Assembly: GCF_900107685.1 (NCBI RefSeq)
Contig: NZ_FNRQ01000009.1
Location: 117,569 to 181,568, forward strand
Direction of reading: 5' to 3'
DNA from: Paraburkholderia sartisoli
Lineage (GTDB): Bacteria > Pseudomonadota > Gammaproteobacteria > Burkholderiales > Burkholderiaceae
Length of the DNA stretch: 64,000 nucleotides
Below are positions 7,764-16,660 of this stretch, piece by piece; the stretch's first letter is position 1, and each line of letters starts with the position of its first letter. The notes beneath the pieces are model-generated. The model ran no database searches. It had not been told where the DNA came from and saw nothing but the letters and a program-made list of their open reading frames with translations. Position numbers and translations under genes: made by a program.

Positions 7764-9209
7764 TCACGCCGAATAAGGCCCCTCCGGCCCATTTCGCAGC
7801 GTGCGCGCGAGCAACTCCAGCGCCTCGCGCAACGCCTCGTGACTGCGCGCGCCACCCAGACTCAGACGCACCGCATGTGGCGCGGAGCCGCGCCCGATCA
7901 CGAAACTGTCCGCCGTTTTCAGCAGCACGCCCGCCTGCCGCAGCGCCGCGGCGAACTCCGCGGCGCGCCACGGCTCCGCGAGCGGCAGCCACAGATGCGG
8001 GCTCGCGGGATCCGTGCGATACGTCCAGCCCGCCAGCACCTCGGCGGCAATCGCGTGACGCACGTCCACCTGCGCGCGCTGCTGCGCGACCAGCCGGTCG
8101 ATATCGCCGTTCACGATCCAGCGCGCCGCAATCTCCGCACAGAGTGGCGAGGTCATCCAGCAGTCGTTGCGAATCACCGCGAGGATCTTGCCGACCCAGT
8201 CCTGCGGCGCCTGCACGTAGCCAATGCGCAACCCGGGCGCGACCGCCTTCGAAAGACTGCTGATGGCAATGCCGTGCTCGGGCAGCCGCGCAGCCAGCGG
8301 CGTGGGTGGCGCATCGAGCAGCGCCGCAGGTACGAGGTCTTCAATCACGACGAGGTGATGACGCACCGCAATCGCGGCAATCTCCGCGCGCCGCGCGTCG
8401 GACAAGGTCGCCGTGGTCGGATTGTGCAGCGTCGGCACGCAGAAGAGCGCGCGCGGCGCGAGCAGCCCGCACGCGCGCTCGAGCGCGGCGGGCACGATGC
8501 CCTCCTCGTCGATTTCGATGCCCACGAGATTGAGCCGCAGCTGCCGCGCAAGCGCGACGATGCCCGGGTAGCTCAGCGCCTCCGCAAAGAGCGTGTCACC
8601 CGGGCGCAGCACCGCGCGCAACACACAAGCGAGCCCGTGCTGCGCGCCCTGGGTGACCAGCACGCGCTCCGCAGGCACCGCGCATCCCATGCGCGCGAGC
8701 CAGCGCGCGCCCGCCTCGCGATGCGAGCGGCGACCGCCCTCCGGCTGATAGAGCAGGAGTTCGCCGGCCAGACGCTCATCGGCGGCCAGCTCGCGCAGCG
8801 TCTGCGTGAGCAGCGGCGCTTCGTCGGTCTGCATCGGCACGTTCTGGCCGAGATCGAACGTGGGCGCCGTGGCGGATGCCGCCGGAGCGCCCATCATCGT
8901 CGCCACCGGCTCGGTCAGCTCCGGCGCCTGCCGGGTGCGCGTGGGCAGGCGCGCGCCGTCGGCGTCCGGCTCCGCCACATAGGTGCCGTCGCCCACGCGC
9001 GCCACCACCATGCCGCAGCGCTCCAGCTCCGCATAGGCGCGGCTGATGGTCCCGGTCGTCACGTTGAGTTTCTTCGCGAGCAGCCGATGCGCGGGCAGCT
9101 TCTCGCCAGGCAGCATCTGGCCGCCATTGATGGCCTGCGCGTACGCGTAGGCAATCGCGCGGTATTTCGGTTCGTTGCTACGAGGCAAGGTGGGCAGCCA
9201 GCCGTTCAT
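7764..9209 (-). CDS. MocR/PdxR-family transcriptional regulator with aminotransferase-like domain
   Basis: A 481-residue MocR protein. The N-terminal GntR winged helix (residues ~15-85: YAQAINGGQMLPGEKLPAHRL, then YAELERCGMVV) is joined by a linker to a fold-type I aminotransferase domain. The PLP lysine is in SSLSKAVAPGLRIGYVQ (about K319). It is distinct from the EnuR-like protein at 2485-3891. It is divergent from the enolase-superfamily enzyme at 9427, and a nested inverted repeat lies between them, so it probably controls that gene and possibly the ProX-like protein downstream. The ligand is unknown; MocR proteins usually sense an amine or amino acid that reacts with PLP. Confidence 0.8.
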   Translation of the reverse strand: MNGWLPTLPRSNEPKYRAIAYAYAQAINGGQMLPGEKLPAHRLLAKKLNVTTGTISRAYAELERCGMVVARVGDGTYVAEPDADGARLPTRTRQAPELTEPVATMMGAPAASATAPTFDLGQNVPMQTDEAPLLTQTLRELAADERLAGELLLYQPEGGRRSHREAGARWLARMGCAVPAERVLVTQGAQHGLACVLRAVLRPGDTLFAEALSYPGIVALARQLRLNLVGIEIDEEGIVPAALERACGLLAPRALFCVPTLHNPTTATLSDARRAEIAAIAVRHHLVVIEDLVPAALLDAPPTPLAARLPEHGIAISSLSKAVAPGLRIGYVQAPQDWVGKILAVIRNDCWMTSPLCAEIAARWIVNGDIDRLVAQQRAQVDVRHAIAAEVLAGWTYRTDPASPHLWLPLAEPWRAAEFAAALRQAGVLLKTADSFVIGRGSAPHAVRLSLGGARSHEALREALELLARTLRNGPEGPYSA

Positions 9210-9272
9210 GGTGTTTTCCCGAGGGTCGACGCGTGCCGCATTCCTGCGCGGCAGGCTGCGTCATTATCGCGC

Positions 9273-9335
9273 CCAATTCGCGGAAATGAAGGCTGTCATT
9301 TACTTCAATTGACTTCATTGAGTGCCATGAATTGG
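9273..9335. promoter_or_regulatory. Nested inverted repeats, candidate MocR operator
   Basis: In the divergent gap, CCAATTC (9273-9279) pairs with GAATTGG (9329-9335). Inside it AATGAAG (9285-9291) pairs with CTTCATT (9313-9319). ACTTCA also repeats at 9302 and 9312, one helical turn apart. Symmetric nested repeats next to a MocR gene suggest its operator; binding is inferred. Confidence 0.45.
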
Positions 9336-9426
9336 CCCTCTAGGATGCCGTAACGCCTGCACAGGCCAAGGAGACAATCGCCGCCCGCGCCCGTTTTTTT
9401 GCGCATCCGGCGGCGCACCACGCGCC

Positions 9427-10557
9427 ATGACAAACCGCATTGCACGCATCACGGTCAGCCAGCACCGCCTGCCGCTCGACCCGCCCTTTCCGGCATCCTG
9501 GGACAGCCGGCCTCGCCGCGCCTTTCCCGCAACGATCGTGCGTGTCGAGGACACCGAAGGACGCGTCGGCATCGGCTCCGGCGACGCCATGTACGGTCTC
9601 GACGACTACCGCGATCTCTTCATCGGCACCGATCCGCTCGACCTCGCCCGCCACTCCGCCATCCTCGACAACCTGAGCTTCCACGCGGGCCGCCTCTGGC
9701 CGCTCGACGTCGCGCTCTGGGACCTGGCCGGCAAGATCCTCGGCCAGCCGTGCTGGCAGATGGCAGGTGGACGTTCGAGCCGCGTGCGGGCGTATGCATC
9801 GTCGGGCATGCACCGCACGCTGGACGGCATGGCGCGCTGGGCCGGGCATGCGGTCGCGCGCGGCTTTCCGGCGCTCAAGGTGCGCTTTGGCCGCGCCAGC
9901 CTCGCCGACGATCTCGCCGCGCTCGCTGCCGTGCGCGAAGCGGCCGGCGACGGGATCGAGCTGATGGTGGACTGCAACCAGGGCTGGCGCATGCCCTGGG
10001 ACACCCAGGCGCCGTGGCGCGCCGAAGAGGCGCTCGCCGTGATCCGTCAGATCGAGCGCTATCGCGTGTACTGGGTGGAGGAGCCGCTGCATCGCGGCGA
10101 CTACACGGGCCTCGCGTGGCTGCGCAAACAGACCGGTGTGCTCATCGCGGGCGGCGAAATGACGCGCGAAGCCCACGAGTTCGCAACGCTGCTCGCGCAC
10201 GAATGTTTCGACGTATATCAACCCGACGTCGTCTGCACGCTCGGCATGGAAGGCACGCGGCGTCTCGCGGCGCAGATCGAGGCGAACGGCAAGGTGTTCA
10301 CGCCGCACACGTGGGGCAACGGCATCGGCCTCGCGGCGAATCTGCATATGGTGGCAGGCGCGGCGCACGCGCCGTTCGTCGAGTTTCCATACGATCCGCC
10401 CGAATGGACGACGGCGCGGCGCGACTTCCCGCTCACGCGCACGATCGAGACCGACGCCCAGGGCTGGATCGAGCTCGGCAACGCGCCAGGCCTCGGCATC
10501 GAACTGGACGAAGCCGTGCTCGCCGCGACGCGCGCAACCGACAGCCGCTACGACTGA
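9427..10557 (+). CDS. Enolase-superfamily (mandelate racemase/muconate lactonizing type) enzyme
   Basis: A 376-residue enolase-superfamily protein with the N-terminal capping domain and a (beta/alpha)7 barrel. Visible catalytic or metal positions are KVR in PALKVRFGR (about K152), D in MVDCNQGW (~181), E in WVEEPLH (~217), E in AGGEM (~243) and H in PHTWGN (~293). These are the three acidic Mg ligands plus base/acid pair typical of the mandelate racemase subgroup. The substrate cannot be read from the sequence; context (MocR divergent, betaine-type binding protein 146 bases downstream) hints at an amine or betaine-derived acid. No strong ribosome site precedes the ATG, so the start is only moderately certain. 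Confidence 0.75.
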   Translation: MTNRIARITVSQHRLPLDPPFPASWDSRPRRAFPATIVRVEDTEGRVGIGSGDAMYGLDDYRDLFIGTDPLDLARHSAILDNLSFHAGRLWPLDVALWDLAGKILGQPCWQMAGGRSSRVRAYASSGMHRTLDGMARWAGHAVARGFPALKVRFGRASLADDLAALAAVREAAGDGIELMVDCNQGWRMPWDTQAPWRAEEALAVIRQIERYRVYWVEEPLHRGDYTGLAWLRKQTGVLIAGGEMTREAHEFATLLAHECFDVYQPDVVCTLGMEGTRRLAAQIEANGKVFTPHTWGNGIGLAANLHMVAGAAHAPFVEFPYDPPEWTTARRDFPLTRTIETDAQGWIELGNAPGLGIELDEAVLAATRATDSRYD

Positions 10558-10703
10558 GGAAAACACAGGCAGACCGGATCATCCCGGGTCGCCGCACACG
10601 TCAGCGCATGCGCGGACGGCCCCACACCGGCAGTGCCACAGCACGGCATGACCGGACCATAACGAAGCATTCCGAATGCATTACAAATACAAGGAGACAT
10701 GCA

Positions 10704-11744
10704 ATGAAACGGATTACCTCCCTGATTCGCGCGGCCTGCCTCGCCGCGCCGCTTGCGGTAGCCGCGCTTCCCGCGCACGCCGCCGGCACCTGGTGCAGCC
10801 AGGGCAAGCCGGTGCGCTTCGCGGGCGTGACATGGGAAAGCGGCAACTTTACGGCCGAAGTGCTGCGCTACATCGTCAAGAACGGCTATGGCTGCCAGAC
10901 CGACACCGTCCCCGGCAGCACGGCGGCCACGGAAACGGCGCTCTCGCGCAACGACCTGCAGATCTGGTCCGAGCAATGGACGGGCCGCTCGGAGATCATC
11001 GCGGGCGCGGTGAAGGCGGGCTCGGTGAAGCTGGTGGGCGACACGCTGCCGGGCGGCACGAAGGAAGGCTGGTACGTGCCCGACTACGTGGTGCACGGCG
11101 ACCCGAAACGCGGCATCAAGCCGATGGCGCCGGACCTGCAATCGGTGAGCGACCTGCCCAGGTACAAGGCGCTCTTCACCGACGACGAGGAACCGGATCG
11201 CGGCCGCTTCCTGAACTGCCCGTCGGGTTGGGACTGCGAGCGCGTGAACTCGCGCCTCCTGAAGCTGCTCAAGCTCGACGACACCTATACGAACTTCCGC
11301 CCCGGCACGGGCGCGGCGCTCGACGCGGCGATCTCGTCGGCGTATGAGCGCGGCAAGCCGATTCTCACGTACTACTGGGAGCCGGCAGCCCTGATGGCGA
11401 AGTACAAGTTCGTCCAGCTGAAGATGCCGCCGTTCAACGAAGCCTGCTGGAAGACGCTGCGCGAAGAGAACAGCACGAACCAGTGCGCGTCGTCCTACCT
11501 CGTCTCGCATCTGAAGATCGGTGTCTCCACGCCCTTCTATCAGGCCGAGCCCGACGTGATGGCGTTCTTCTCGAAGGTGAACTTCCCGATCGACTTCCTG
11601 AACACGACGATCCTCGACATGACCGAACACAAGGTCGACGCGCAGTCCGAAGCGCTCAAGTTCCTCAAGGCGCACCCGGAGATGTGGAAGACATGGGTGC
11701 CGGCGGACGTCGCGGCGAAGGTGCAGAAGTCGCTCGGCGCGTGA
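10704..11744 (+). CDS. ProX/OpuAC-like glycine betaine-type ABC substrate-binding protein (copy 1)
   Basis: A 346-residue periplasmic binding protein with a signal peptide ending near LPAHAAGTW. The mature start WCSQGKPVRFAGVTWESGNF, PGSTAATETAL and LVGDTLPGGTKEGWYVPDYV are characteristic of the OpuAC/ProX fold. It is clearly paralogous to the protein at 17482-18531, sharing segments such as TNFRPGTG, SAYERGKPIL, LMAKY and VSHLKI. The ATG is preceded by AAGGAG at 10691. It sits between the enolase-superfamily enzyme and a porin, with no permease or ATPase of its own nearby, so it may share the ProW/ProV-like pair at 18628-20526. The ligand is probably a quaternary amine; the exact one is unknown. 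Confidence 0.82.
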   Translation: MKRITSLIRAACLAAPLAVAALPAHAAGTWCSQGKPVRFAGVTWESGNFTAEVLRYIVKNGYGCQTDTVPGSTAATETALSRNDLQIWSEQWTGRSEIIAGAVKAGSVKLVGDTLPGGTKEGWYVPDYVVHGDPKRGIKPMAPDLQSVSDLPRYKALFTDDEEPDRGRFLNCPSGWDCERVNSRLLKLLKLDDTYTNFRPGTGAALDAAISSAYERGKPILTYYWEPAALMAKYKFVQLKMPPFNEACWKTLREENSTNQCASSYLVSHLKIGVSTPFYQAEPDVMAFFSKVNFPIDFLNTTILDMTEHKVDAQSEALKFLKAHPEMWKTWVPADVAAKVQKSLGA

Positions 11745-11791
11745 TCAGGATCTCTGGCTGACACACTGACAAACCTGCAAACCAGAAAGCT

Positions 11792-11810
11792 GGGCCGCGA
11801 CTTGCGGCCC
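11792..11810 (+). other. Intergenic hairpin between ProX-like gene and porin
   Basis: GGGCCGC (11792-11798) and GCGGCCC (11804-11810) form a perfect 7-bp stem with a GACTT loop. No T-run follows, so it looks more like an mRNA-stabilising or processing hairpin than a terminator. Confidence 0.4.
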
Positions 11811-11833
11811 CCACACAAGTTAGGAGACTCGAA

Positions 11834-12961
11834 GTGAAGAAGAAAATCATTGCGGCGCTGCCGCTCGCGCTCGCCATGGCGGGTGCCCACGCACAAGGCA
11901 GCGTGACGCTGTACGGTATCGTCGACCTGGGGATCGACTACGCCAGCAACGTGGTGAACGGCGCCAACGGCAACCTCGTGCCGGGCAGCGGCGGACACCT
12001 CTTCCAGATGCAGAGCGGCGTGCCGGCGGGCAGCCGCTGGGGCCTGCGCGGCTCCGAAGACCTGGGCGGCGGCCTTTCGACGATCTTCCGCCTCGAAAGC
12101 GGCTTCAACGCGGCGACAGGCACGGGCAGCGGCTTCTCGCGCAACGCCTACGTGGGCCTCAAGTCAGGGCAGTACGGCCAGGTCACGTTCGGCAAGCAGT
12201 GGGATGCCACCGTCGACCTGATCGAACCGTACTCGCTCAACGGCAACTTCGGCGGCTGGTACTTCTCGCACCCGAACGACATGGACAACATGGACAACGG
12301 GTTCTCGGTCAACAACGCCGTCAAGTACATCAGCCCGACCATTGCGGGCTTCCAGTTCGAAGGCCACTACTCGCCCGGCGGCCAGGCCGGCCAGTTCTCG
12401 AACAACGCCTCGTACAGCGCGGCGGCCGCCTGGACGCTCGGATCGTTCAGCGCGGGCGTGGGCTACCTGCGCGTGAACGATCCGGTCGCGGCGGTCGCCG
12501 GTTACGGCAGCGGCGGCGGCTTCGTCAACGTCATTTACGGGAATGCGCTCGCCAACGCGCGCTATCAGGGCATTCTGTCCGCGGGAGGGTCCTGGGCGCT
12601 CGGCAGCCTGAAGATGATGTTCAACTACACGAACGTGGACTTCTCGTCGGGCAACGGCAGTCACGACCTGCACTTCCAGAACTACGAGCTTTCGGGTACC
12701 TACGCGGTCACGCCAGCGGTCACCGTGGGCGCCGGCTATACCTTCACGGACGGCCTCGATCACGCAACCGACCAGGCGCCGAAGTATCATCAGGTCAACC
12801 TGATCGCGCAGTACGCGCTCTCGAAGCGCACCTCCGTCTACGCGATGGGTTCGTACCAGCACGCGGCGGGTTCGGCTGAAAATGCGCAGATCACGGGCTT
12901 CAACCCGTCGAGCACGCCGAATCAGGTCGTCAGCCGCGTGGGCATCACGCACGTGTTCTAA
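11834..12961 (+). CDS. Gram-negative general porin (Burkholderia type)
   Basis: A 375-residue outer-membrane porin. A signal peptide (MKKKIIAALPLALAMAGAHAQ) is followed by GSVTLYGIVDLGIDYASN, then GLRGSEDLGGGLSTIFRLESGFN and YVGLKSGQYGQVTFGKQWD. These are hallmarks of the trimeric 16-strand porins of beta-proteobacteria, and the C-terminal phenylalanine (GITHVF) needed for outer-membrane assembly is present. The start is a GTG at 11834 preceded by TAGGAGA. Placement directly after a binding protein suggests it lets the same solute cross the outer membrane. A terminator follows at 12997. Confidence 0.88.
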   Translation: MKKKIIAALPLALAMAGAHAQGSVTLYGIVDLGIDYASNVVNGANGNLVPGSGGHLFQMQSGVPAGSRWGLRGSEDLGGGLSTIFRLESGFNAATGTGSGFSRNAYVGLKSGQYGQVTFGKQWDATVDLIEPYSLNGNFGGWYFSHPNDMDNMDNGFSVNNAVKYISPTIAGFQFEGHYSPGGQAGQFSNNASYSAAAAWTLGSFSAGVGYLRVNDPVAAVAGYGSGGGFVNVIYGNALANARYQGILSAGGSWALGSLKMMFNYTNVDFSSGNGSHDLHFQNYELSGTYAVTPAVTVGAGYTFTDGLDHATDQAPKYHQVNLIAQYALSKRTSVYAMGSYQHAAGSAENAQITGFNPSSTPNQVVSRVGITHVF

Positions 12962-12996
12962 CTCACTGTCGTACGCTCGCTGTCGTACTGTCTGGG

Positions 12997-13021
12997 CGCC
13001 GGCGCAGGCCGGCGTCCTTTT
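12997..13021 (+). terminator. Rho-independent terminator after the porin gene
   Basis: CGCCGGC (12997-13003) pairs with GCCGGCG (13008-13014) around a GCAG loop and is followed by TCCTTTT. It lies 35 bases after the porin stop and before the LysR gene. Confidence 0.7.
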
Positions 13022-13040
13022 CGCGTCAAGAGGTTCCAGC

Positions 13041-13991
13041 ATGCGCCGCCTCCCTTCCCTTTCGGCCCTGCGCTCTTTCGAAGAAGCCAGCCGAACCCTC
13101 AGCTTCACGAAAGCGGCGCAGAATCTGCACGTCACGCAAGGCGCGATCAGCCGCCAGATCCGGCTCCTTGAAGACTATCTCGGCACGCCGCTTTTCATGC
13201 GGCACCATCACCGGCTCGAAATCACCCCGGCGGGCAAGCGCCTGCTGCCCACGCTGCAGGCCGCGTTCGACAGCATCGCCCATACGCTCGACACGATCCG
13301 CGCCGATCCGTCGAACAGCCTCCTCACCCTCAACGCCGCGCCGACGCTCGCCACGCGCTGGCTCACGCCGCGCCTGCGCGATTTCCAGGCGCGCCATCCG
13401 GACCTGCGCATCTCCATCACGAACGAATACGGCCCGCTGCACGGCAGCGAGCGTAACGAGGACTGCCAGCTCCGCTTCGGCATGGAGCCGCTGCCGGGCG
13501 GACAGAGCACGTTTCTGATGCGCGAGCGCCATGTGCTCGTGGGCTCGGCGCGCGAGTTCGACGGTCCACCCGCGGATGAAGACGCGCTGCGTGCGATTCT
13601 GGCGCAGCACCGGTGGCTCTATATCCTCGATATCGACCGCCGGTTGCTGGTGTGGGAGGCGTGGCTCGAAGCCGCCCGGCTCGACGTGGAGATGGCGCCG
13701 CGCGGCGAGCTGGAGTTCAGCACGCTCGATCAGGTCATTCACGCGGCCGTGGCCGGACTAGGCATCGCGGTCGCGGACCGGCACATGATCGAGCAGGAAC
13801 TGGCGAGCGGCATGCTCGTGCAGTTGAGCGAGGTCGAAGTGGATGGGCCCGCGGGCTATTGGCTCGACGTGCGGCCCGAAGTCCAGGAGACAGTGCGTGT
13901 GCGCAATTTTAGTGACTGGCTGGTCGAGCATCATGCGGTGGGTGCTTCAGACGGGAAAGGTCACTCCGCTCCCGTTTCGCCCGCCCGGTAA
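13041..13991 (+). CDS. LysR-family transcriptional regulator (GcvA type)
   Basis: A 316-residue LysR regulator. Residues 1-62 form the winged helix-turn-helix (LPSLSALRSFEEASRTLSF, then AAQNLHVTQGAISRQIRLLE), ending in the GcvA-type LFMRHHHRLEITPAGKRLL. The C-terminal part is the periplasmic-binding-like effector domain. The ATG at 13041 follows AAGAGGTTCCAGC and gives the standard LysR N-terminus; the frame is open further upstream but overlaps the porin terminator. It is in line with the porin and convergent with the dehydrogenase gene. It may regulate the ProX-porin genes or the fae operon; the target is not evident. Confidence 0.82.
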   Translation: MRRLPSLSALRSFEEASRTLSFTKAAQNLHVTQGAISRQIRLLEDYLGTPLFMRHHHRLEITPAGKRLLPTLQAAFDSIAHTLDTIRADPSNSLLTLNAAPTLATRWLTPRLRDFQARHPDLRISITNEYGPLHGSERNEDCQLRFGMEPLPGGQSTFLMRERHVLVGSAREFDGPPADEDALRAILAQHRWLYILDIDRRLLVWEAWLEAARLDVEMAPRGELEFSTLDQVIHAAVAGLGIAVADRHMIEQELASGMLVQLSEVEVDGPAGYWLDVRPEVQETVRVRNFSDWLVEHHAVGASDGKGHSAPVSPAR

Positions 13992-14160
13992 GCCAGGGCT
14001 CAAGGATTCGCTGTTTCGACGATTTCGATTTAAAACCGCGAAACTGATCCAGCTTCTCGACAGAGTCCATCGGCCCGACCCCGACGATGCCCATGCCGTA
14101 GCCGCCGCTATCTGATATCCGCTCGCATGCGTGGCAAACGCCGCGAGCGGCTCAGACAGA

Positions 14161-15615
14161 TCAACCCAGCCCACCCATCATCATGTACTTCGTCTCGAGG
14201 TACTCGTCGAGCCCGTACTTCGACCCTTCGCGCCCGAGCCCCGACTCCTTCACGCCGCCGAACGGCGCGACTTCCGTCGAGATGATGCCTTCGTTGATGC
14301 CGACCATACCGCTTTCCAGCGCACCCGCGACGCGCCACACGCGACCGATATCGCGCGCGTAGAAGTACGCGGAAAGGCCGAACTCGGTGTCGTTCGCCGC
14401 CTGAATGGCTTCCTGCTCGGTATCGAAGCGGAACACCGCGGCCACCGGCCCGAAGGTTTCCTCGTGAGCGAGCATCATGCCGCCGTGCGCGCCGGTGATG
14501 ATGGTCGGCTCATAGAACGTGCCGCCAAGCGCGTGCCTCTGGCCGCCGCACACGATCGCGCCACCCTTCTCCCTGGCATCGCTCACGTGCGCTTCGACCT
14601 TGCGCAGCGCGGCGTTGTTGATGAGCGGCCCTTGCGTCGCGCCCGGCTCCATGCCGTTCGCCACGCGCAGCGCGCGCACCGCCGCCGCAAGCTTCCCGAC
14701 GAACGCATCATGCACGCCCGACTGCACGTAAAAGCGGTTCACGCACACGCAGGTCTGCCCCGTGTTGCGGAACTTCGAGGCCATCGCGCCTTCCACGGCT
14801 GCGTCGAGATCGGCGTCGTCGAACACGATGAACGGCGCATTGCCGCCCAGCTCGAGCGAGACCTTCTTGACGCTGTCCGCGGCGGCGCGCATGAGCAGCT
14901 TGCCCACGCGCGTCGATCCCGTGAACGAGATCTTGCGCACGGCCTTCGATGCCATCAGCGTGTCGCCGATCGCCGGCGCGTCGCCCGAGACCACGTTGAA
15001 CACGCCGCGCGGAATGCCCGCCTCCGCGGCCAGCACAGCGAGCGCGAATGCCGAAAGCGGCGTTTCCTCGGAAGGCTTGAGCACCATCGTGCAGCCCGCC
15101 GCCAGCGCCGGTCCCGCCTTGCGCGTGACCATCGCGAGCGGGAAATTCCACGGCGTGATCGCGCCGACCACGCCCACCGGCTCCTTCGTCACGACGATGC
15201 GCGAACCCTTCTTCGGCGCGGGGATCACGTCGCCGTAAGCGCGCCGTGCCTCTTCCGCAAACCAGGTGAGAAAGCTCGCCGCATAGGCCACCTCGCCCAG
15301 CGACTCGGCATACGGCTTGCCCTGCTCCGCGGTCATGATGCGCGCGAGGTCCTCGCGATGCGCGAGCATCAGCTCGCCCCAGCGGCGCACCTTGACGCCG
15401 CGCTCGGCCGCCGTGGCGTCGCGCCATGCGGGGAACGCCTGCGTCGCCGCAGCCACGGCCTGCAGCGTCTCGCGCGCGCCGGCGCGCGAGACTTCCGCCA
15501 GCGCCGCGCCACTGGCGGGATCGAACACCGTGTAGGTCGCGTCGTTCGCGACCCATTCGCCGTCGATGAAGCTCGACGTGCGCCAGAGGCGCGTTTCGGC
15601 AAGAGCGTCGATCAT
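14161..15615 (-). CDS. NAD(P)-dependent semialdehyde dehydrogenase (GabD-like aldehyde dehydrogenase)
   Basis: A 484-residue aldehyde dehydrogenase closest in feel to succinate/glutarate-semialdehyde dehydrogenases. It shows the cofactor segment ITPWNFPLAMVTRKAGPALAAGC, the catalytic glutamate motif LELGGNAPFIVFDDADLD (~residue 255), the catalytic cysteine in NTGQTCVCVNR (~289) and ETFGPVAAVF. The ATG at 15615 overlaps the stop of the aldo/keto reductase gene by 3 bases (TCAT on the plus strand), so both are in one operon with the Fae-like gene. It should oxidise an aldehyde formed during breakdown of the imported solute; the actual aldehyde is unknown. Confidence 0.8.
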   Translation of the reverse strand: MIDALAETRLWRTSSFIDGEWVANDATYTVFDPASGAALAEVSRAGARETLQAVAAATQAFPAWRDATAAERGVKVRRWGELMLAHREDLARIMTAEQGKPYAESLGEVAYAASFLTWFAEEARRAYGDVIPAPKKGSRIVVTKEPVGVVGAITPWNFPLAMVTRKAGPALAAGCTMVLKPSEETPLSAFALAVLAAEAGIPRGVFNVVSGDAPAIGDTLMASKAVRKISFTGSTRVGKLLMRAAADSVKKVSLELGGNAPFIVFDDADLDAAVEGAMASKFRNTGQTCVCVNRFYVQSGVHDAFVGKLAAAVRALRVANGMEPGATQGPLINNAALRKVEAHVSDAREKGGAIVCGGQRHALGGTFYEPTIITGAHGGMMLAHEETFGPVAAVFRFDTEQEAIQAANDTEFGLSAYFYARDIGRVWRVAGALESGMVGINEGIISTEVAPFGGVKESGLGREGSKYGLDEYLETKYMMMGGLG

Positions 15616-16631
15616 GCTGCGATCTCCAGACGGCGCGCCGCGCGCGACACGCGCGGAATGCGCGTCGTCACGTAGTCGTTGATCAAGTCGCACGGCGTGT
15701 AGTTGCGGTCGAGCTCGTAAAGCTCGTCGGCGTCGAGCTGCGTGTCGAGCGCCGCAAGCGCGCTTTCGAACTGCGCGACGGTGTCGGCGCCCACCAGCAT
15801 CGACGCCACGCCCGGGCGGCTCAGCACCCACGCCTGCGCGATCTGCGCGCACGAGACGCCGCGCGCATCCGCGACTTCAGCCACCGAGCGCGCGATGTTG
15901 TGCGAGGCTTCGTCGTCGTACATCTGCACGGTGAAGAAGTCGGTCTGGTTGCGCACCGACTTCGCGTCACCGGAGAGCAGGCCGCGTGCGAGCGGGCTGA
16001 ACACCGAGACGCCAACGCCCTGATCCCGGCAGAATGGAATCATCTCGCGCTCTTCCTCGCGGTACGCGCAGTTGAGCTGGAGCTGCATGTTGATCGGGCG
16101 CGCGAAGTTATAGCGCTCGCACGCCTGCAGGATCTTCGCGAACTGCCACGTGAACATGGTCGAGACGCCGATATAGCGCGCCTTGCCCGCGCGCACGATG
16201 TCGTTGAGCGCGTCCATGGTTTCCTCGACGGGCGTGTTCACGTCGAAGTAGTGGAGCATGTAGACATCGACGTAATCGGTCTGCAGGCGGCGCAGCGAGC
16301 CGTCGATGCCGTCCATGATGTGCTTGCGCGAATGGCCCTGGTTATTGACGCCATTGCCGACCGGATAGCCCACCTTGGTCGTGAGCACGAGCTCGTCGCG
16401 CCTCGCGAGGCGGCGCACAATGCGGCCGACCACTTCCTCGCCCACGCCAGTCGAGTAGAAGTCCGCGAGGTCGATGAAGTTCACGCCCGCTTCGAGTGCG
16501 CGGCGCACGATCGGCTCGCTCTGTTCTTCGTTGTAGATCCACGGCTTCCAGTCGGGCGTGCCCATGTTCATCGTGCCGAGGCACAGGCGTGACACTTTCA
16601 GGCCCGAGCGGCCGAGTTGTACGTATTGCAT
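15612..16631 (-). CDS. Aldo/keto reductase
   Basis: A 339-residue (beta/alpha)8 NADPH-dependent reductase. The start MQYVQLGRSGLKVSRLCLGTMN is typical of the YajO/Tas-like subgroup. Catalytic residues are visible as D and Y in NFIDLADFYSTG (~residue 50), K in LTTKVGY (~85) and H in YMLHYFD (~125); ARYIGVSTM is the usual core segment. It lies between the Fae-like gene (29-base gap upstream) and the aldehyde dehydrogenase (coupled downstream). The start is set at the ATG at 16631; the same frame is open upstream but runs into the Fae gene. Confidence 0.82.
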   Translation of the reverse strand: MQYVQLGRSGLKVSRLCLGTMNMGTPDWKPWIYNEEQSEPIVRRALEAGVNFIDLADFYSTGVGEEVVGRIVRRLARRDELVLTTKVGYPVGNGVNNQGHSRKHIMDGIDGSLRRLQTDYVDVYMLHYFDVNTPVEETMDALNDIVRAGKARYIGVSTMFTWQFAKILQACERYNFARPINMQLQLNCAYREEEREMIPFCRDQGVGVSVFSPLARGLLSGDAKSVRNQTDFFTVQMYDDEASHNIARSVAEVADARGVSCAQIAQAWVLSRPGVASMLVGADTVAQFESALAALDTQLDADELYELDRNYTPCDLINDYVTTRIPRVSRAARRLEIAA

Positions 16632-16660
16632 CGTAGTCACCTGATAACGGTAGTCACGGC

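Noticed and set aside
9427..10557. Assignment as hydroxyproline-betaine epimerase (HpbD)
   Set aside because: Its barrel motifs (KVRFGR, MVDCNQGW, WVEEPLH) differ from the KxK and LEQP pattern recalled for HpbD; only the family can be supported.
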